This document shows, piece by piece, positions 16,613 to 25,749 of a stretch of 64,000 nt of DNA. This stretch comes from Actinomadura macrotermitis (GTDB taxonomy: Bacteria; Actinomycetota; Actinomycetes; Streptosporangiales; Streptosporangiaceae): NCBI RefSeq assembly GCF_009604375.1, contig NZ_WEGH01000001.1:372001-436000 (forward strand). Reading direction: 5' to 3'. The notes beneath the pieces are model-generated. The model was not told where the DNA came from. It saw only the letters and a program-made list of their open reading frames with translations, and ran no database searches. Position 1 is the stretch's first letter, and each line of letters opens with the position of its first letter. Both the position numbers and the translations under genes were made by a program.

Positions 16613-19600
16613 GTGAGCCGCCAGTTCCGGCCCCTGCCCGCGCAGGTAGACCTGCCCGCCCTGGAGCGGGACATGCTGCGCCGCTGGCAGCAAGGCGATG
16701 TCTTCGAGCGGTCCCTGGAGCGCACCGCGTCCGGGCCGCGCTGGGTCTTCTACGAGGGCCCGCCCACCGCCAACGGCATGCCCGGCGTGCACCACGTCGA
16801 GGCCCGCGTCTTCAAGGACATCTTCCCCCGGTTCAAGACCATGCAGGGCTACCACGTGCCCCGCAAGGCCGGCTGGGACTGCCACGGCCTGCCCGTCGAG
16901 GTCGCGGTGGAGAAGGAGCTCGGCCTCACCGGCAAGAAGGACATCGAGGAGTACGGCGTCGCCGAGTTCAACGACCGCTGCCGCGAGTCGGTGCAGCGGC
17001 ACGTGGACGCCTTCGAGGAGATGACCGAGCGGATGGGCTACTGGGTGGACATGTCCCAGGCCTACCGCACGATGGACCCCGACTACGTCGAGGCCGTCTG
17101 GTGGTCGCTGAAGGTCGTGTTCGACAAGGGCCTGCTGTTCCGCGACTTCCGCATCACCCCGTACTGCCCGCGCTGCGGCACCGGCCTGTCCGACCACGAG
17201 CTCGGCCAGCCCGGCGGGTACGAGACGGTGACCAGCCCGTCGGTGTACGTGCGGATGCCCGTCACCGCGGGCCCGCTGGCCGACCTCGGCGCCTCGCTGC
17301 TCATCTGGACGACCACCCCGTGGACGCTGGTGTCCAACACCGCCGTCGCGGTGCACCCCGACGTCACCTACATCGCGGCCCGCCCGGCCGGGTCCGACGA
17401 GGTCCTCGTCGTGGCCGAGCCGCTGCTGGAGCAGGTCCTCGGCGAGGGCGCCGAGCGCCTGGCCTCCTTCTCCGGCCGCGACCTGGAGCGCACCCCCTAC
17501 CGGCGCCCGTTCGACCTGGTGGAGATCCCCGACGCCCACTACGTGGTGCTCGGCGACTACGTCACCGTCGAGGACGGCACCGGCCTGGTCCACCAGGCCC
17601 CCGCGTTCGGCGCCGACGACATGAGCGTCTGCAAGAACTACGGCATGCCCGTGGTCAACCCGGTCGGCCCCGACGGCAGGTTCCTGCTGACCGTCCCGCT
17701 GGTCGGCGGCAAGTTCTTCAAGGACGCCGACGAGGCCCTGACCGACGACCTGCGCGCGCGCGGGCTGCTGTTCCGCGGCGGCCACTTCGAGCACAGCTAC
17801 CCGCACTGCTGGCGCTGCCACACCGCCCTGCTCTACTACGCGCTGCCCGCCTGGTACATCCGGACCACCGAGATCAAGAACCGCCTCCTGGAGGAGAACC
17901 AGAAGACCAACTGGTTCCCCGAGACGGTCAAGGAGGGCCGGTTCGGCGAGTGGCTGCGCAACAACGTCGACTGGTCGCTGTCGCGCAGCCGCTACTGGGG
18001 CACGCCGCTGCCGCTGTGGGTGTGCGGTGAGGACGACGGGCACATCACCTGCGTCGGGTCCCTGGCCGAGCTCGGCGAGCTGGCCGGGCAGGACCTGTCC
18101 AAGCTCGACCCGCACCGCCCCTACGTCGACGACGTGGTGCTGCCCTGCCCGCAGTGCGGCGCCGAGGCGCGGCGCGTCCCCGACGTCATCGACGCCTGGT
18201 ACGACTCGGGCTCGATGCCGTTCGCGCAGTGGGGCTCCCCGCACCGCAACGAGGACGTGTTCGAGCAGTCCTACCCCGCGCAGTACATCTGCGAGGCGCA
18301 GGACCAGACCCGCGGCTGGTTCTACTCGCTGATGGCCGTCGGCACGCTGGTGTTCGACCGCTCGTCCTACGAGAACGTGCTCTGCCTCGGCCTGATCCTC
18401 GCCGAGGACGGCCGCAAGATGAGCAAGCACCTCGGCAACGTGCTGCGCCCGATCCCGCTGATGGACCAGCACGGCGCCGACGCGCTGCGCTGGTACATGC
18501 TGGCCGCCGGGCTGCCGTGGGCGTCGCGGCGCATCGGCCACGCGGGCCTGGAGGAGATCGTCCGCAAGGTGCTCCTCACCTACTGGAACACCGCCTCCTT
18601 CTTCGTCCTCTACGCCAACGCCGCCGCCTCCCAAGGCCGCGCCTGGACGCCGGACCGGCTCGCCGAGGCGCCCGCCCCGGCCGACCGGCCGCTGCTGGAC
18701 CGCTGGGCGCTCGCCGAGCTGCACCGCACCACCGGCGAGGTCACCGAGGCGCTGGAGCAGTTCGACACCGCCCGCGCCGGGCGGCGGCTCGCCGAGTTCG
18801 TCGACGACCTGTCCAACTGGTACGTGCGGCGGTCGCGGCGGCGGTTCTGGCAGGGCGCCGAGACCCCCGAGGGCGCCGCGGCGTTCGCGACCCTGTACGA
18901 GTGCCTGGAGACCCTCACCCGGCTGATGGCGCCGATGGTGCCGTTCATCACCGACCACGTGTGGGACGTCATCCGCACCGAGGACGCCCCGTCCTCGGTG
19001 CACCTGGCCGACTGGCCGAAGGTCGACCAGGACCTGCTCGACGCCCGCCTCACCGGCCAGATGGCGCTGGTGCGGCGGCTGGTCGAGCTCGGCCGGTCCG
19101 CCCGCGCCGCCAGCTCGGTGCGCACCCGCCAGCCGCTCGGCCGCGCGCTGGTCGGCGCGTCCGGCTGGGCCGATCTGCCCGCCGAGCTGCGCGGGCAGAT
19201 CGCCGACGAGCTGAACGTGCAGGGGTTCGAGGAGCTGGCCTCGGTCGGCGGCGACCTGGTCGAGTACGAGGTCAAGCCGAACTTCCGCGAGCTCGGCAAG
19301 CGGTACGCCAAGGACACCCCCAAGGTCGCCAAGGCCGTCACCGCCGCCGACCCGGCCGCCCTGGTCGCCGCGCTGCGCGCGGACGGCGCCGCCACCGTGG
19401 CGGCCGAGGGCGTCGGGCCGGTGGAGCTCGCCCCCGGCGACGTGATCGTCACCGAGCGGCCGCGCAGCGGCTGGGCGGTGGAGAGCGCCGGCGGCGAGAC
19501 CGTCGCGCTGGACCTCACGGTCACCCCCGGGCTGCGCCGCGCCGGCCTGGTCCGCGAGGCCGTCCGGCTGATCCAGGAGGCCCGCAAGGCCACCGGCCTG

Positions 19601-19795
19601 GAGGTCACCGACCGGATCGAGCTGTGGTGGCGGGCCGCCGGCGACGACCTGGCCGAGGCGCTGCGCGCGCACGGCGCCGAGGTCGCCGCCGAGGTGCTGG
19701 CCGTGGCCGCGCACGAGGGGCGCCCCGAGGGCGACCTGCCGCAGCGGCACGACGAGGAGCTCGGCCTGACGTTCTGGATCACCCGGACGGCCTGA
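16613..19795 (+). CDS. ileS: Isoleucyl-tRNA synthetase, eukaryote-like type with GVHH signature
   Basis: This 1060-residue class I synthetase charges tRNA(Ile). The catalytic core has GPPTANGMPGVHH where the usual HIGH-type motif is replaced by G58-V-H60-H61, and a KMSKH motif at residues 602-606. The CP1 editing domain lies between (LLIWTTTPWTL, VEDGTGLVHQAPAFG). The WQGAE and anticodon-binding regions are of the type 2 (eukaryote-like, intrinsically mupirocin-resistant) group, and no C-terminal zinc site is visible. The GTG start follows GGAGG by nine bases. Expression is controlled by the upstream T-box, and the transcript ends at a strong hairpin. Confidence 0.96.
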   Translation: MSRQFRPLPAQVDLPALERDMLRRWQQGDVFERSLERTASGPRWVFYEGPPTANGMPGVHHVEARVFKDIFPRFKTMQGYHVPRKAGWDCHGLPVEVAVEKELGLTGKKDIEEYGVAEFNDRCRESVQRHVDAFEEMTERMGYWVDMSQAYRTMDPDYVEAVWWSLKVVFDKGLLFRDFRITPYCPRCGTGLSDHELGQPGGYETVTSPSVYVRMPVTAGPLADLGASLLIWTTTPWTLVSNTAVAVHPDVTYIAARPAGSDEVLVVAEPLLEQVLGEGAERLASFSGRDLERTPYRRPFDLVEIPDAHYVVLGDYVTVEDGTGLVHQAPAFGADDMSVCKNYGMPVVNPVGPDGRFLLTVPLVGGKFFKDADEALTDDLRARGLLFRGGHFEHSYPHCWRCHTALLYYALPAWYIRTTEIKNRLLEENQKTNWFPETVKEGRFGEWLRNNVDWSLSRSRYWGTPLPLWVCGEDDGHITCVGSLAELGELAGQDLSKLDPHRPYVDDVVLPCPQCGAEARRVPDVIDAWYDSGSMPFAQWGSPHRNEDVFEQSYPAQYICEAQDQTRGWFYSLMAVGTLVFDRSSYENVLCLGLILAEDGRKMSKHLGNVLRPIPLMDQHGADALRWYMLAAGLPWASRRIGHAGLEEIVRKVLLTYWNTASFFVLYANAAASQGRAWTPDRLAEAPAPADRPLLDRWALAELHRTTGEVTEALEQFDTARAGRRLAEFVDDLSNWYVRRSRRRFWQGAETPEGAAAFATLYECLETLTRLMAPMVPFITDHVWDVIRTEDAPSSVHLADWPKVDQDLLDARLTGQMALVRRLVELGRSARAASSVRTRQPLGRALVGASGWADLPAELRGQIADELNVQGFEELASVGGDLVEYEVKPNFRELGKRYAKDTPKVAKAVTAADPAALVAALRADGAATVAAEGVGPVELAPGDVIVTERPRSGWAVESAGGETVALDLTVTPGLRRAGLVREAVRLIQEARKATGLEVTDRIELWWRAAGDDLAEALRAHGAEVAAEVLAVAAHEGRPEGDLPQRHDEELGLTFWITRTA

Positions 19796-19817
19796 CCCGC
19801 CGGGAACGCCCTGACCT

Positions 19818-19860
19818 GGGGCGTCGCGCGCCGGAGCCACATCCGGCCGCGCGGCGCCCC
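19818..19860 (+). terminator. Hairpin terminator after ileS
   Basis: A long stem pairs GGGGCG-T-CGCGCG-CCGG with CCGG-C-CGCGCG-G-CGCCCC across an eight-base loop. It begins 23 bases after the ileS stop and lacks a U-tract. Confidence 0.6.
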
Positions 19861-19880
19861 AGCCGGATCCCGCCAAGGGG

Positions 19881-19910
19881 TTCAACACGACACATCGCGT
19901 TTGCGATGAT
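19881..19910 (+). promoter_or_regulatory. Putative promoter of the DUF1707 gene
   Basis: TTCAAC (-35) and GATGAT (-10) are 18 bases apart. The -10 ends six bases before the GTG start, predicting a leaderless transcript. Confidence 0.45.
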
Positions 19911-19916
19911 GGCGGG

Positions 19917-20693
19917 GTGAACGTTCCAGAAGACTCCCCCTCCCCTGGGGCGGCGCCGGTCCCGGCCGGGCCCGCGGGCATGCGCGCCTCCGACGCCGAC
20001 CGCGACCGGGTCGCGAACCGGCTCCGCGAGGCCCTCGCCGAAGGCCGCATCACGCCCGACGAGCACGCCGAGCGCATCGACGCCGTCTACCAGGCCAAGA
20101 CCTACGCCGAACTCGAACCGGTCCTCAGCGACCTGCCCGCCGACCCGGCCGACGCCCGGGCGCCCGCCGCGCCGGGGATCTCCCTGCGCAAGGAGGGCGG
20201 CCCGCCCGCGCCCGCCGCGCAGTCGGCGACCATGGTGGCGGTCTTCTCCGGCAGCCAGCGCAAGGGCCGCTGGCTGGTCGAGCCGCGCACCAACGTCACC
20301 TGCGTGTTCGGCGGCGTGGAGCTGGACTTCCGGCAGGCGGTGCTGACCCAGCGCGAGGTGACCGTGAACGTCGCCTGCGTGTTCGGCGGCGTCGACATCA
20401 CCGTCCCGCCGGGCGTGCGGGTGATCAACTCGATCTCGGCGGTCTTCGGCGGCGTGGACGTCCCGCACGACGACCCGCTGGAACCGGACGCGCCCGTCAT
20501 CCGGCTCACCGGGATGGCGCTGTTCGGCGGGGTGTCGGTCAAGCGCCGCGAGCCCGGCGCGGACGGCCTGCTGGACCGCGTCAACGAGCGCGTCCAGCGC
20601 GAGCTGGCGCGCCACGGGCTCGCCCACGAGCGCCGGGACGCGCGCCGCGACCGGCTGCGGGAGCTGCGCGAGGAGCGCCGGCACCGCGGCTGA
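19917..20693 (+). CDS. DUF1707 plus LiaF-like (cell-wall response) domain protein
   Basis: This is a 258-residue protein. After a Pro/Ala tail, residues 22-75 (MRASDADRDRVANRLREALA) are a DUF1707 domain. The C-terminal half is a beta-rich LiaF/DUF2154-type domain with four repeats of the form xxFGGVxx (CVFGGVELDF, CVFGGVDITV, AVFGGVDVPH, ALFGGVSVKR). No transmembrane helix is visible, so it is a soluble member. The family is linked to sensing of cell-envelope stress in other bacteria; its role here is inferred. The last 40 residues are highly Arg-rich. The GTG start fits the adjacent -10. Confidence 0.85.
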   Translation: MNVPEDSPSPGAAPVPAGPAGMRASDADRDRVANRLREALAEGRITPDEHAERIDAVYQAKTYAELEPVLSDLPADPADARAPAAPGISLRKEGGPPAPAAQSATMVAVFSGSQRKGRWLVEPRTNVTCVFGGVELDFRQAVLTQREVTVNVACVFGGVDITVPPGVRVINSISAVFGGVDVPHDDPLEPDAPVIRLTGMALFGGVSVKRREPGADGLLDRVNERVQRELARHGLAHERRDARRDRLRELREERRHRG

Positions 20694-20713
20694 ACGGGCG
20701 CCGGAGACGACGA

Positions 20714-20753
20714 CGGCCGCGCTCCGCGGGGCGGGTGCCCCGGGACGCGGCCG
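20714..20753. terminator. Bidirectional two-part hairpin between convergent genes
   Basis: CGGCCGCG pairs with CGCGGCCG, and inside it CGGGGC pairs with GCCCCG around a GGGT loop. It lies between the DUF1707 gene and the convergent membrane protein gene. Confidence 0.55.
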
Positions 20754-20765
20754 GTCGGGCGAGGG

Positions 20766-22205
20766 TCAGTCGCGGGCGTGCTCGCGGTCGGGCTGGCAGA
20801 CCAGGCACGGCGTGCAGCCGCGGGCCTTGGCCTCCGCGCGCGACAGCGACTCCAGGTCGTCGGCCTCGTCGCCGATGTCCTCGATCAGCGCGCAGTCGAC
20901 CCGGTGGTAGCGCTTGGTGCCGCTGAGGATCCGCACCTGCGGGCCCTCGTCCCCGTGCGCCGGCTCGGCGGGCCGGCGGTCCTCGTCCCGCGCGGCGGAG
21001 AACGTGGGCGTCTCCGCGGCCGGCTCGTCGTCCTCCAGGGCCTTGACCAGCAGCGGCGTGGCGTCGCCGGACTCGCGCGGACGCGGCGCGCTCGGCGCCG
21101 GCTCGTCCGCGGGGCCCGTGTTCGCCGAGGCCGTGTGCTCCGGCCCCGTGTGCTCCGGCGCCGCGTGCTCCGGCCCCGTGTTCGCGGGCGGCGTGCGCTC
21201 CGGCGCCGGGCTCTCGGACGCCGGGCTCTGGGGGGCCGCGTCCGCGGCGGGCGCGGCCGTGCCGCCGGCGACGGGCAGGTCCGTCACGGTCGGCGGGGTG
21301 TGCCGGGGCCGGAAGGGCGCCGGCTCGTCCTGCGCCGGCTCGTCCTGCGCCGGCCCGCCGAACGCGGCCGACGCGCCGGGCGCGGGCCAGGCCGACGGCA
21401 GCGGCCCGGTCGTGAAGGGCTCGGGCTCGGGCGACCCGGTCTCCGCCGGCCCCTGGCCGAGCGGCCCGCGGCCGGCGGACCCGGGCCTGCCCGGCTCGGG
21501 CTCGGCCGGCCCGGTCTGCAGCGGCTTCAGGCCGGCGGCGGGGAACTCGGCGGTCTTGGCGGGCTCGGCGGCCTTGGACAGGCCGGCCGGCGCGGAGTCG
21601 TCCGCACCCTTGCTCGCGGCCCTCCCGCCCTTGCGGGCGGGCGGGGCCGGGACCGACACCGCGGCGCGCGCCGCCAGTGCGGTGTCGGGCATGCAGGCGG
21701 TACAGGGGCTGAAGCCCTCTTCCCGCGCCTCGACGTAGGTGAGTTCCTCGGTCTCCCGCCCGGCGAGCTGCCGGCAGGTCTCCAGGTGGTAGCGCTTGCG
21801 GCCGCGCACGACGAACACCTCGGCGTCGTCGGGCACCTCGACCGGCTGGGCCGGGAGGGCGATCTCCTCGTCCGCGGGATCGGCCGGCGCGGGCTTGGCG
21901 TCCTTGCCGTCCTTGGCGCCTGCCGCCGGGACGGGGGCGGGGGCCGGCTTCTTCTTGCGGTCCGCCTTCTTGCCGCCCTTGGCCGGCTTGGCGGCCGACG
22001 CGCCGGCGCCGAACAGCTCGCGGCGCCGCAGGAACACCCCGATGAGCAGGCATACCAGGGAGACCATGCTGACCGCGATCGAAATGTAGATCACGACCAG
22101 GGCGTCCAGGCCGAAGACCTGGGCGCTGTCCCCGTTTCCGGCGACGATTCCCGCCACGAGCAGCGCGATCGCCACCACCACTAGTACGCCACTCAGGATG
22201 ATCAC
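20766..22205 (-). CDS. Two-helix membrane protein with duplicated His/Cys metal-site modules
   Basis: This is a 479-residue protein of unknown function. Residues 3-22 and 37-58 are membrane helices. Two similar modules follow: H140-x3-C144 with C168-x2-C171, and H434-x3-C438 with C467-x2-C470. Each is introduced by KRYH and ends in PCxxC, resembling the metal-binding fold of the Ada N-terminal domain or related zinc ribbons. Between them is a 260-residue Pro/Ala/Glu-rich linker with short repeats of the form PEHTG (around 21120-21190). The GTG start has GGGAG about ten bases upstream. It lies next to divIVA, so a role near the pole or envelope is possible but unproven. Confidence 0.7.
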   Translation of the reverse strand: MIILSGVLVVVAIALLVAGIVAGNGDSAQVFGLDALVVIYISIAVSMVSLVCLLIGVFLRRRELFGAGASAAKPAKGGKKADRKKKPAPAPVPAAGAKDGKDAKPAPADPADEEIALPAQPVEVPDDAEVFVVRGRKRYHLETCRQLAGRETEELTYVEAREEGFSPCTACMPDTALAARAAVSVPAPPARKGGRAASKGADDSAPAGLSKAAEPAKTAEFPAAGLKPLQTGPAEPEPGRPGSAGRGPLGQGPAETGSPEPEPFTTGPLPSAWPAPGASAAFGGPAQDEPAQDEPAPFRPRHTPPTVTDLPVAGGTAAPAADAAPQSPASESPAPERTPPANTGPEHAAPEHTGPEHTASANTGPADEPAPSAPRPRESGDATPLLVKALEDDEPAAETPTFSAARDEDRRPAEPAHGDEGPQVRILSGTKRYHRVDCALIEDIGDEADDLESLSRAEAKARGCTPCLVCQPDREHARD

Positions 22206-22353
22206 AGGGGTTCTCTCCCTCTACAGGCACGCACCCGAGCCGTCGTCCCGGCCCGGGAGGTCGCCGCCGACGTTCCGAAACGCCGCCGGGATGGCGCCAG
22301 GGCCATCCACGGCGCGGCGATCGGGAAGACACTATCGCCTGCGGGGGCTGCCC

Positions 22354-23283
22354 TTAACGCCTCTCGTGCGGCGGGTTGTCCCCGCCGGCGTGGAACGCGC
22401 CGGTCGCCGAGTGCTGGACCTGCTGGGCGTGCTGCGCGGGCTCGGCGGGCGTGGGGAACGGGTTCGCACCGGTCTGCCCCGATCCCTGGCCGCCGCGGTT
22501 GTCACCGTGCGGAAGGGCCGCCTGCGGGCCGGTCTGCGGTCCGGCGGGCATGGCCGCGGCGCCACCGCCGCCACCGGGGTTGACCGGGAACGCGCCGGTC
22601 TCGGTGCTGCCGGCCTCCAGGTCGCGCAGCTGGCCCTCCAGGTACACCTTCAGCCGGCTGCGGTACTCGCGCTCGAACGCGCGCAGGTTGTCGACCTCGC
22701 GCTCGAGCTCCTCGCGCTGCTGCACGAGCGAGCCCATGACCTGGCGGTGCCGCTCCTGGGCGTCACGGTCCAGGGCCTCGGCGCGCGAGCGGGCCTCGCT
22801 GACGATCTGGTCGGCCTGCCGGCGGGCCTTGCCGAGGATCTCCTCGGCCTCGCGGCGGGCGCGGCCGAGCGTCTCGTCGGCCTCGCGGCGGGCGTCGGCG
22901 ATCGCCTGGTCGGCGGTCTGCTGCGCCAGCGCCAGCACGCGCGCGGCGGTGTCCATGTTGTCCTCGCCCGACGGCGCGGCCGTCATGCCGAGGCCGCCGA
23001 GGACCGGCTCGGGCTCGGGCTGGGGCTGCGGCTCGGGGCGGGGCGGCTCGGGCATCTGCGCGACGTCCGGCTTCGGCTCCACGATGGGCGCGGCCATCGC
23101 GGGCACCTTGCCGCGCAGGCACTCGGCGAGCTTGGCCCGCAGCTCCTCGTTCTCCTGGATGAGGCGGTCGAGTTCGGACTCCACCTCGTCCAGGAACGCG
23201 TCCACCTCCTCCTCGTCGTACCCCGGCCTCAGCCTGGTGGTACTGAACTGCTTGTTCCGCACATCGGCGGGTGTCAGCGGCAT
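22354..23283 (-). CDS. divIVA: Polar growth / septum-site protein DivIVA (Wag31)
   Basis: This 309-residue coiled-coil protein recruits the tip-growth machinery in actinobacteria. The membrane-binding N-terminal domain is conserved (MPLTPADVRNKQFSTTRLRP, then GYDEEEVDAFLDEVESELD). A Pro/Glu-rich linker separates it from the long second coiled coil (TADQAIADARREADETLGRA and following, about residues 120-235), and the tail is Gly/Pro-rich. It is last of the sepF-yggT-divIVA group at the end of the dcw cluster. The gene is normally essential in this group. Confidence 0.96.
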   Translation of the reverse strand: MPLTPADVRNKQFSTTRLRPGYDEEEVDAFLDEVESELDRLIQENEELRAKLAECLRGKVPAMAAPIVEPKPDVAQMPEPPRPEPQPQPEPEPVLGGLGMTAAPSGEDNMDTAARVLALAQQTADQAIADARREADETLGRARREAEEILGKARRQADQIVSEARSRAEALDRDAQERHRQVMGSLVQQREELEREVDNLRAFEREYRSRLKVYLEGQLRDLEAGSTETGAFPVNPGGGGGAAAMPAGPQTGPQAALPHGDNRGGQGSGQTGANPFPTPAEPAQHAQQVQHSATGAFHAGGDNPPHERR

Positions 23284-23332
23284 GTCCGTCTCCTTGGCGC
23301 GCTTGGAGTCTGTCCCGAAGGACGGTATCCGA

Positions 23333-23629
23333 TCAGAGCTTCGGTACGAAGATGATCAAGACCCAGACCACAAGGAAGAGAAATGTGAAGCTGAGGTCCA
23401 ATGCCACGTTACCCAGCCTGATGGGCGGGATGAAACGCCTGAGGAGTTTCAGTGGCGGGTCGGTGATGGTGTAGGTCGCCTCGGCGAGCACCAGCACCAC
23501 CCCCGTGGGACGCCACGAGCGGGCGAACGACTGCAGGACCTCCAGGATCAGCCTCCCGATCAGGAACAGGAGGAAGAGGTAGAGGATCCACAGCAGGACC
23601 GATGCAACGATTGTCACGGACACTCTCAC
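23333..23629 (-). CDS. YggT family membrane protein
   Basis: This 98-residue protein has two hydrophobic helices (IVASVLLWILYLFLLFLIG and the C-terminal LDLSFTFLFLVVWVLIIFV) separated by a loop with PLKLLRRFIPPIRLGNVALD, the YggT signature. Its position between sepF and divIVA is conserved across Gram-positive genomes. It is thought to help cell division or envelope homeostasis; the exact function is unknown. Confidence 0.9.
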   Translation of the reverse strand: MRVSVTIVASVLLWILYLFLLFLIGRLILEVLQSFARSWRPTGVVLVLAEATYTITDPPLKLLRRFIPPIRLGNVALDLSFTFLFLVVWVLIIFVPKL

Positions 23630-23638
23630 ATGTGGCTG

Positions 23639-24184
23639 TCAGCTTTGGTTGAAGAACCCACGTTCTGCCATCCGGGCCTTGTCCTCCGCCGTCACCTCCA
23701 CGTTGGCGGGCGACAGCAGGAACACCTTGTTGGTAACACGCTCGATGCTCCCGTGCAGGCCGAACACCAGACCTGCCGCGAAGTCGACCAGACGCTTGGC
23801 GTCGCTGTCGACCATCTCGGTGAGGTTCATGATCACCGGGGTGCCCTCGCGAAAGTGCTCCCCGATGGTCCTGGCCTCGTTGTAGGTCCTCGGATGCAGC
23901 GTAGTGATACGCGCGAGGTCGGTGGTACCCGATTCGTACAGCGCGACCGAACGACGCTCGGGTGCGGACGGCCCGTGATGATCGCGATCCCGCTCCGCGC
24001 CGTCCTCGGCTCGGGTAAGCTGACCGCCGGATTCGTCCTCGCGACGCCGCCCCTGACCGGGGTCGGACTCGTCGTCGTAGACCTCGTACTCGTCGTAGTC
24101 GTCGTACTTGCCGTACTTGTCGTCGTAGCGGTCGTCCTCCACCAGGCCGAGGTAGACCGCCATCTTGCGCATCGCGCTGGCCAT
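23639..24184 (-). CDS. sepF: Cell division protein SepF
   Basis: This 181-residue FtsZ-associated protein tethers the Z ring to the membrane. The N-terminal amphipathic helix ([18 protein letters not shown]) is the membrane anchor. An acidic, tyrosine-rich linker ([20 protein letters not shown]) follows. The C-terminal SepF core is intact ([41 protein letters not shown]). The ATG start has GGAGG upstream; an earlier start would lengthen the protein by 16 residues without support. Actinobacteria lack FtsA, so SepF is the main anchor. Confidence 0.95.
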   Translation of the reverse strand: MASAMRKMAVYLGLVEDDRYDDKYGKYDDYDEYEVYDDESDPGQGRRREDESGGQLTRAEDGAERDRDHHGPSAPERRSVALYESGTTDLARITTLHPRTYNEARTIGEHFREGTPVIMNLTEMVDSDAKRLVDFAAGLVFGLHGSIERVTNKVFLLSPANVEVTAEDKARMAERGFFNQS

Positions 24185-24301
24185 ACGCCCCTCCGTCGTC
24201 CTGTGGCCGCGGTGCCCGGCGCTGGGCACCACCGACGAGCTGCGACGCCCGCCCTGTAGGTCCGTGCACCCGCCGTTCCGGCAGGTGCCACTGGGGGGAC
24301 A

Positions 24302-25003
24302 TTACCTGACGATTGCCCGTCGGCCGCCGAGCAACGCCGTACCGACACGCACGTGTGTCGCGCCACACGCGACGGCCTGTTCCAGATCTCCGCTCATCCC
24401 CGCCGAAACGACGGTGGCGCCGGGGTGCGAATCACGTATCCGTGCGGCGATCCCGGCCAGCCGCCCGAACGCCTCGGCCGGGTCCCCGCCGAGCGGCGCG
24501 ACCGCCATCACCCCGCCGAGCCGCAGGCCCTCCGCCTCGGCGATCGCGTCGGCGAGCACGGGCACCTCGCCGGGGGCGGCGCCGCCGCGCCCCTCCCGGT
24601 CGTCCAGCGCGACCTGCACCAGGCAGGTCAGCGTGCGCCCGGCGCGGCCGGCGGCGTCCGACAGCGCGGTCACCAGCCTGGTCCGGTCCACCGACTCCAC
24701 CACATCGGCGTAGCCGGCCACCGACCTGGCCTTGTTGGTCTGCAGCTGGCCGACGAAATGCCAGGTCAGCGGCAGGTCGGCGGTCGCCTCGGCCTTCGGG
24801 CGGGCGTCCTGGTCGCGGTTCTCGGCGACCTGCGTGAGGCCGAGCCCGGCCAGCAGCCGCACGTCCGAGGCCGGGAAGGTCTTGGTCACCGCGATCAGGG
24901 TGACCTCCTCGGGGGCGCGGCCCGCGGCGGCGCAGGCCGCCGCGATCCGGGCGCGCACGTCCGCGAGGTTGGCGGCGAGTTCCGCGCGCCGCTCGTCGTT
25001 CAT
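24302..25003 (-). CDS. YggS family PLP homeostasis protein
   Basis: This 233-residue alanine-racemase-like TIM barrel binds pyridoxal phosphate but has no known enzymatic activity and maintains PLP and amino acid balance. The Schiff-base lysine is in LIAVTKTFPAS (about K40); WHFVGQLQTNKA and MSGDLEQAVACGATHVRVGT are family signatures. It overlaps the pgeF stop by ATGA and lies in the usual pgeF-yggS-sepF order. Confidence 0.93.
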   Translation of the reverse strand: MNDERRAELAANLADVRARIAAACAAAGRAPEEVTLIAVTKTFPASDVRLLAGLGLTQVAENRDQDARPKAEATADLPLTWHFVGQLQTNKARSVAGYADVVESVDRTRLVTALSDAAGRAGRTLTCLVQVALDDREGRGGAAPGEVPVLADAIAEAEGLRLGGVMAVAPLGGDPAEAFGRLAGIAARIRDSHPGATVVSAGMSGDLEQAVACGATHVRVGTALLGGRRAIVR

Positions 25004-25749
25004 CGGGGGTGGTCCTCGCCGGGGTCGGTGAGCCGTACGTACCCCGCGAACCGGCCGGTGCGGCCGTCGCGGCGGTAGGAGAACAGGTCGGGGGTCTCGA
25101 TGGTGCAGCGGGGGTCGATCCAGGGCTCGGGCACGCCCGCCTTGGCGAGCTGGCCGGCGATCCCGGCGCGGATGTCCAGGCCGGGGGTGCCGCGGCGGGT
25201 CGTCGCGTACGCCTGCGGGGCGACCGCGGCGACCTCGTCGCGCATCGCGGCCGGCACCTCGTAGCACCCGCCGCACGCGGCCGGGCCGATCGCCGCGGCG
25301 ATCCGGGCGGGGTCGGCGCCGAGGGCGGCCATCCGCTCGACCAGCGCGGGGACGACCCCGGCGGCGGTGCCGGGCCGCCCGGAGTGGGCGGCGCCGACGA
25401 CCCGGGCGACGGGGTCGGCCAGCAGGACCGGCGCGCAGTCGGCGACCAGCACGCCGAGCGCGAGGCCGGGCGTGGTGGTGGCGATCGCGTCCAGCGCGGG
25501 CGGCTCGCCGTCGAACGGGGCGTCCACCACCGCGACGTCCGCGCCGTGCACCTGCCGCATCCACACGGTGCGGCCGGGGTCCGCGCCGAACGCGGCGGCG
25601 GCCAGGCGCCGGTTGGCCGCCACGGCGGCGGGGTCGTCGCCGACCGCGCCGCCGAGGTTCAGCCCGTCGTAGGGCGCCCGGCTCACCCCGCCGGCGCGCC
25701 CGGTGAATCCGGCGCGGACGCCGGGGCCGAGCGCGACAGCGGTGATCAC
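25000..25749 (-). CDS. pgeF: Peptidoglycan editing factor PgeF (YfiH/DUF152)
   Basis: This 249-residue protein of the multicopper-polyphenol-oxidase-like YfiH family purges peptidoglycan precursors in which L-Ser replaces L-Ala. Conserved elements are [31 protein letters not shown] and [11 protein letters not shown], with a zinc-binding His/Cys set. The usual AHAGWRG segment reads AHSGRPG here, a variation in an otherwise intact motif. GTG start in a GTGA overlap with ftsZ. Position after ftsZ is conserved. Confidence 0.93.
   Translation of the reverse strand: MITAVALGPGVRAGFTGRAGGVSRAPYDGLNLGGAVGDDPAAVAANRRLAAAAFGADPGRTVWMRQVHGADVAVVDAPFDGEPPALDAIATTTPGLALGVLVADCAPVLLADPVARVVGAAHSGRPGTAAGVVPALVERMAALGADPARIAAAIGPAACGGCYEVPAAMRDEVAAVAPQAYATTRRGTPGLDIRAGIAGQLAKAGVPEPWIDPRCTIETPDLFSYRRDGRTGRFAGYVRLTDPGEDHPR

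Noticed and set aside
16745..16800. Possible defect in ileS because the HIGH motif is missing
   Set aside because: The GVHH form is a swapped signature within an otherwise intact, full-length synthetase, not a decayed motif.
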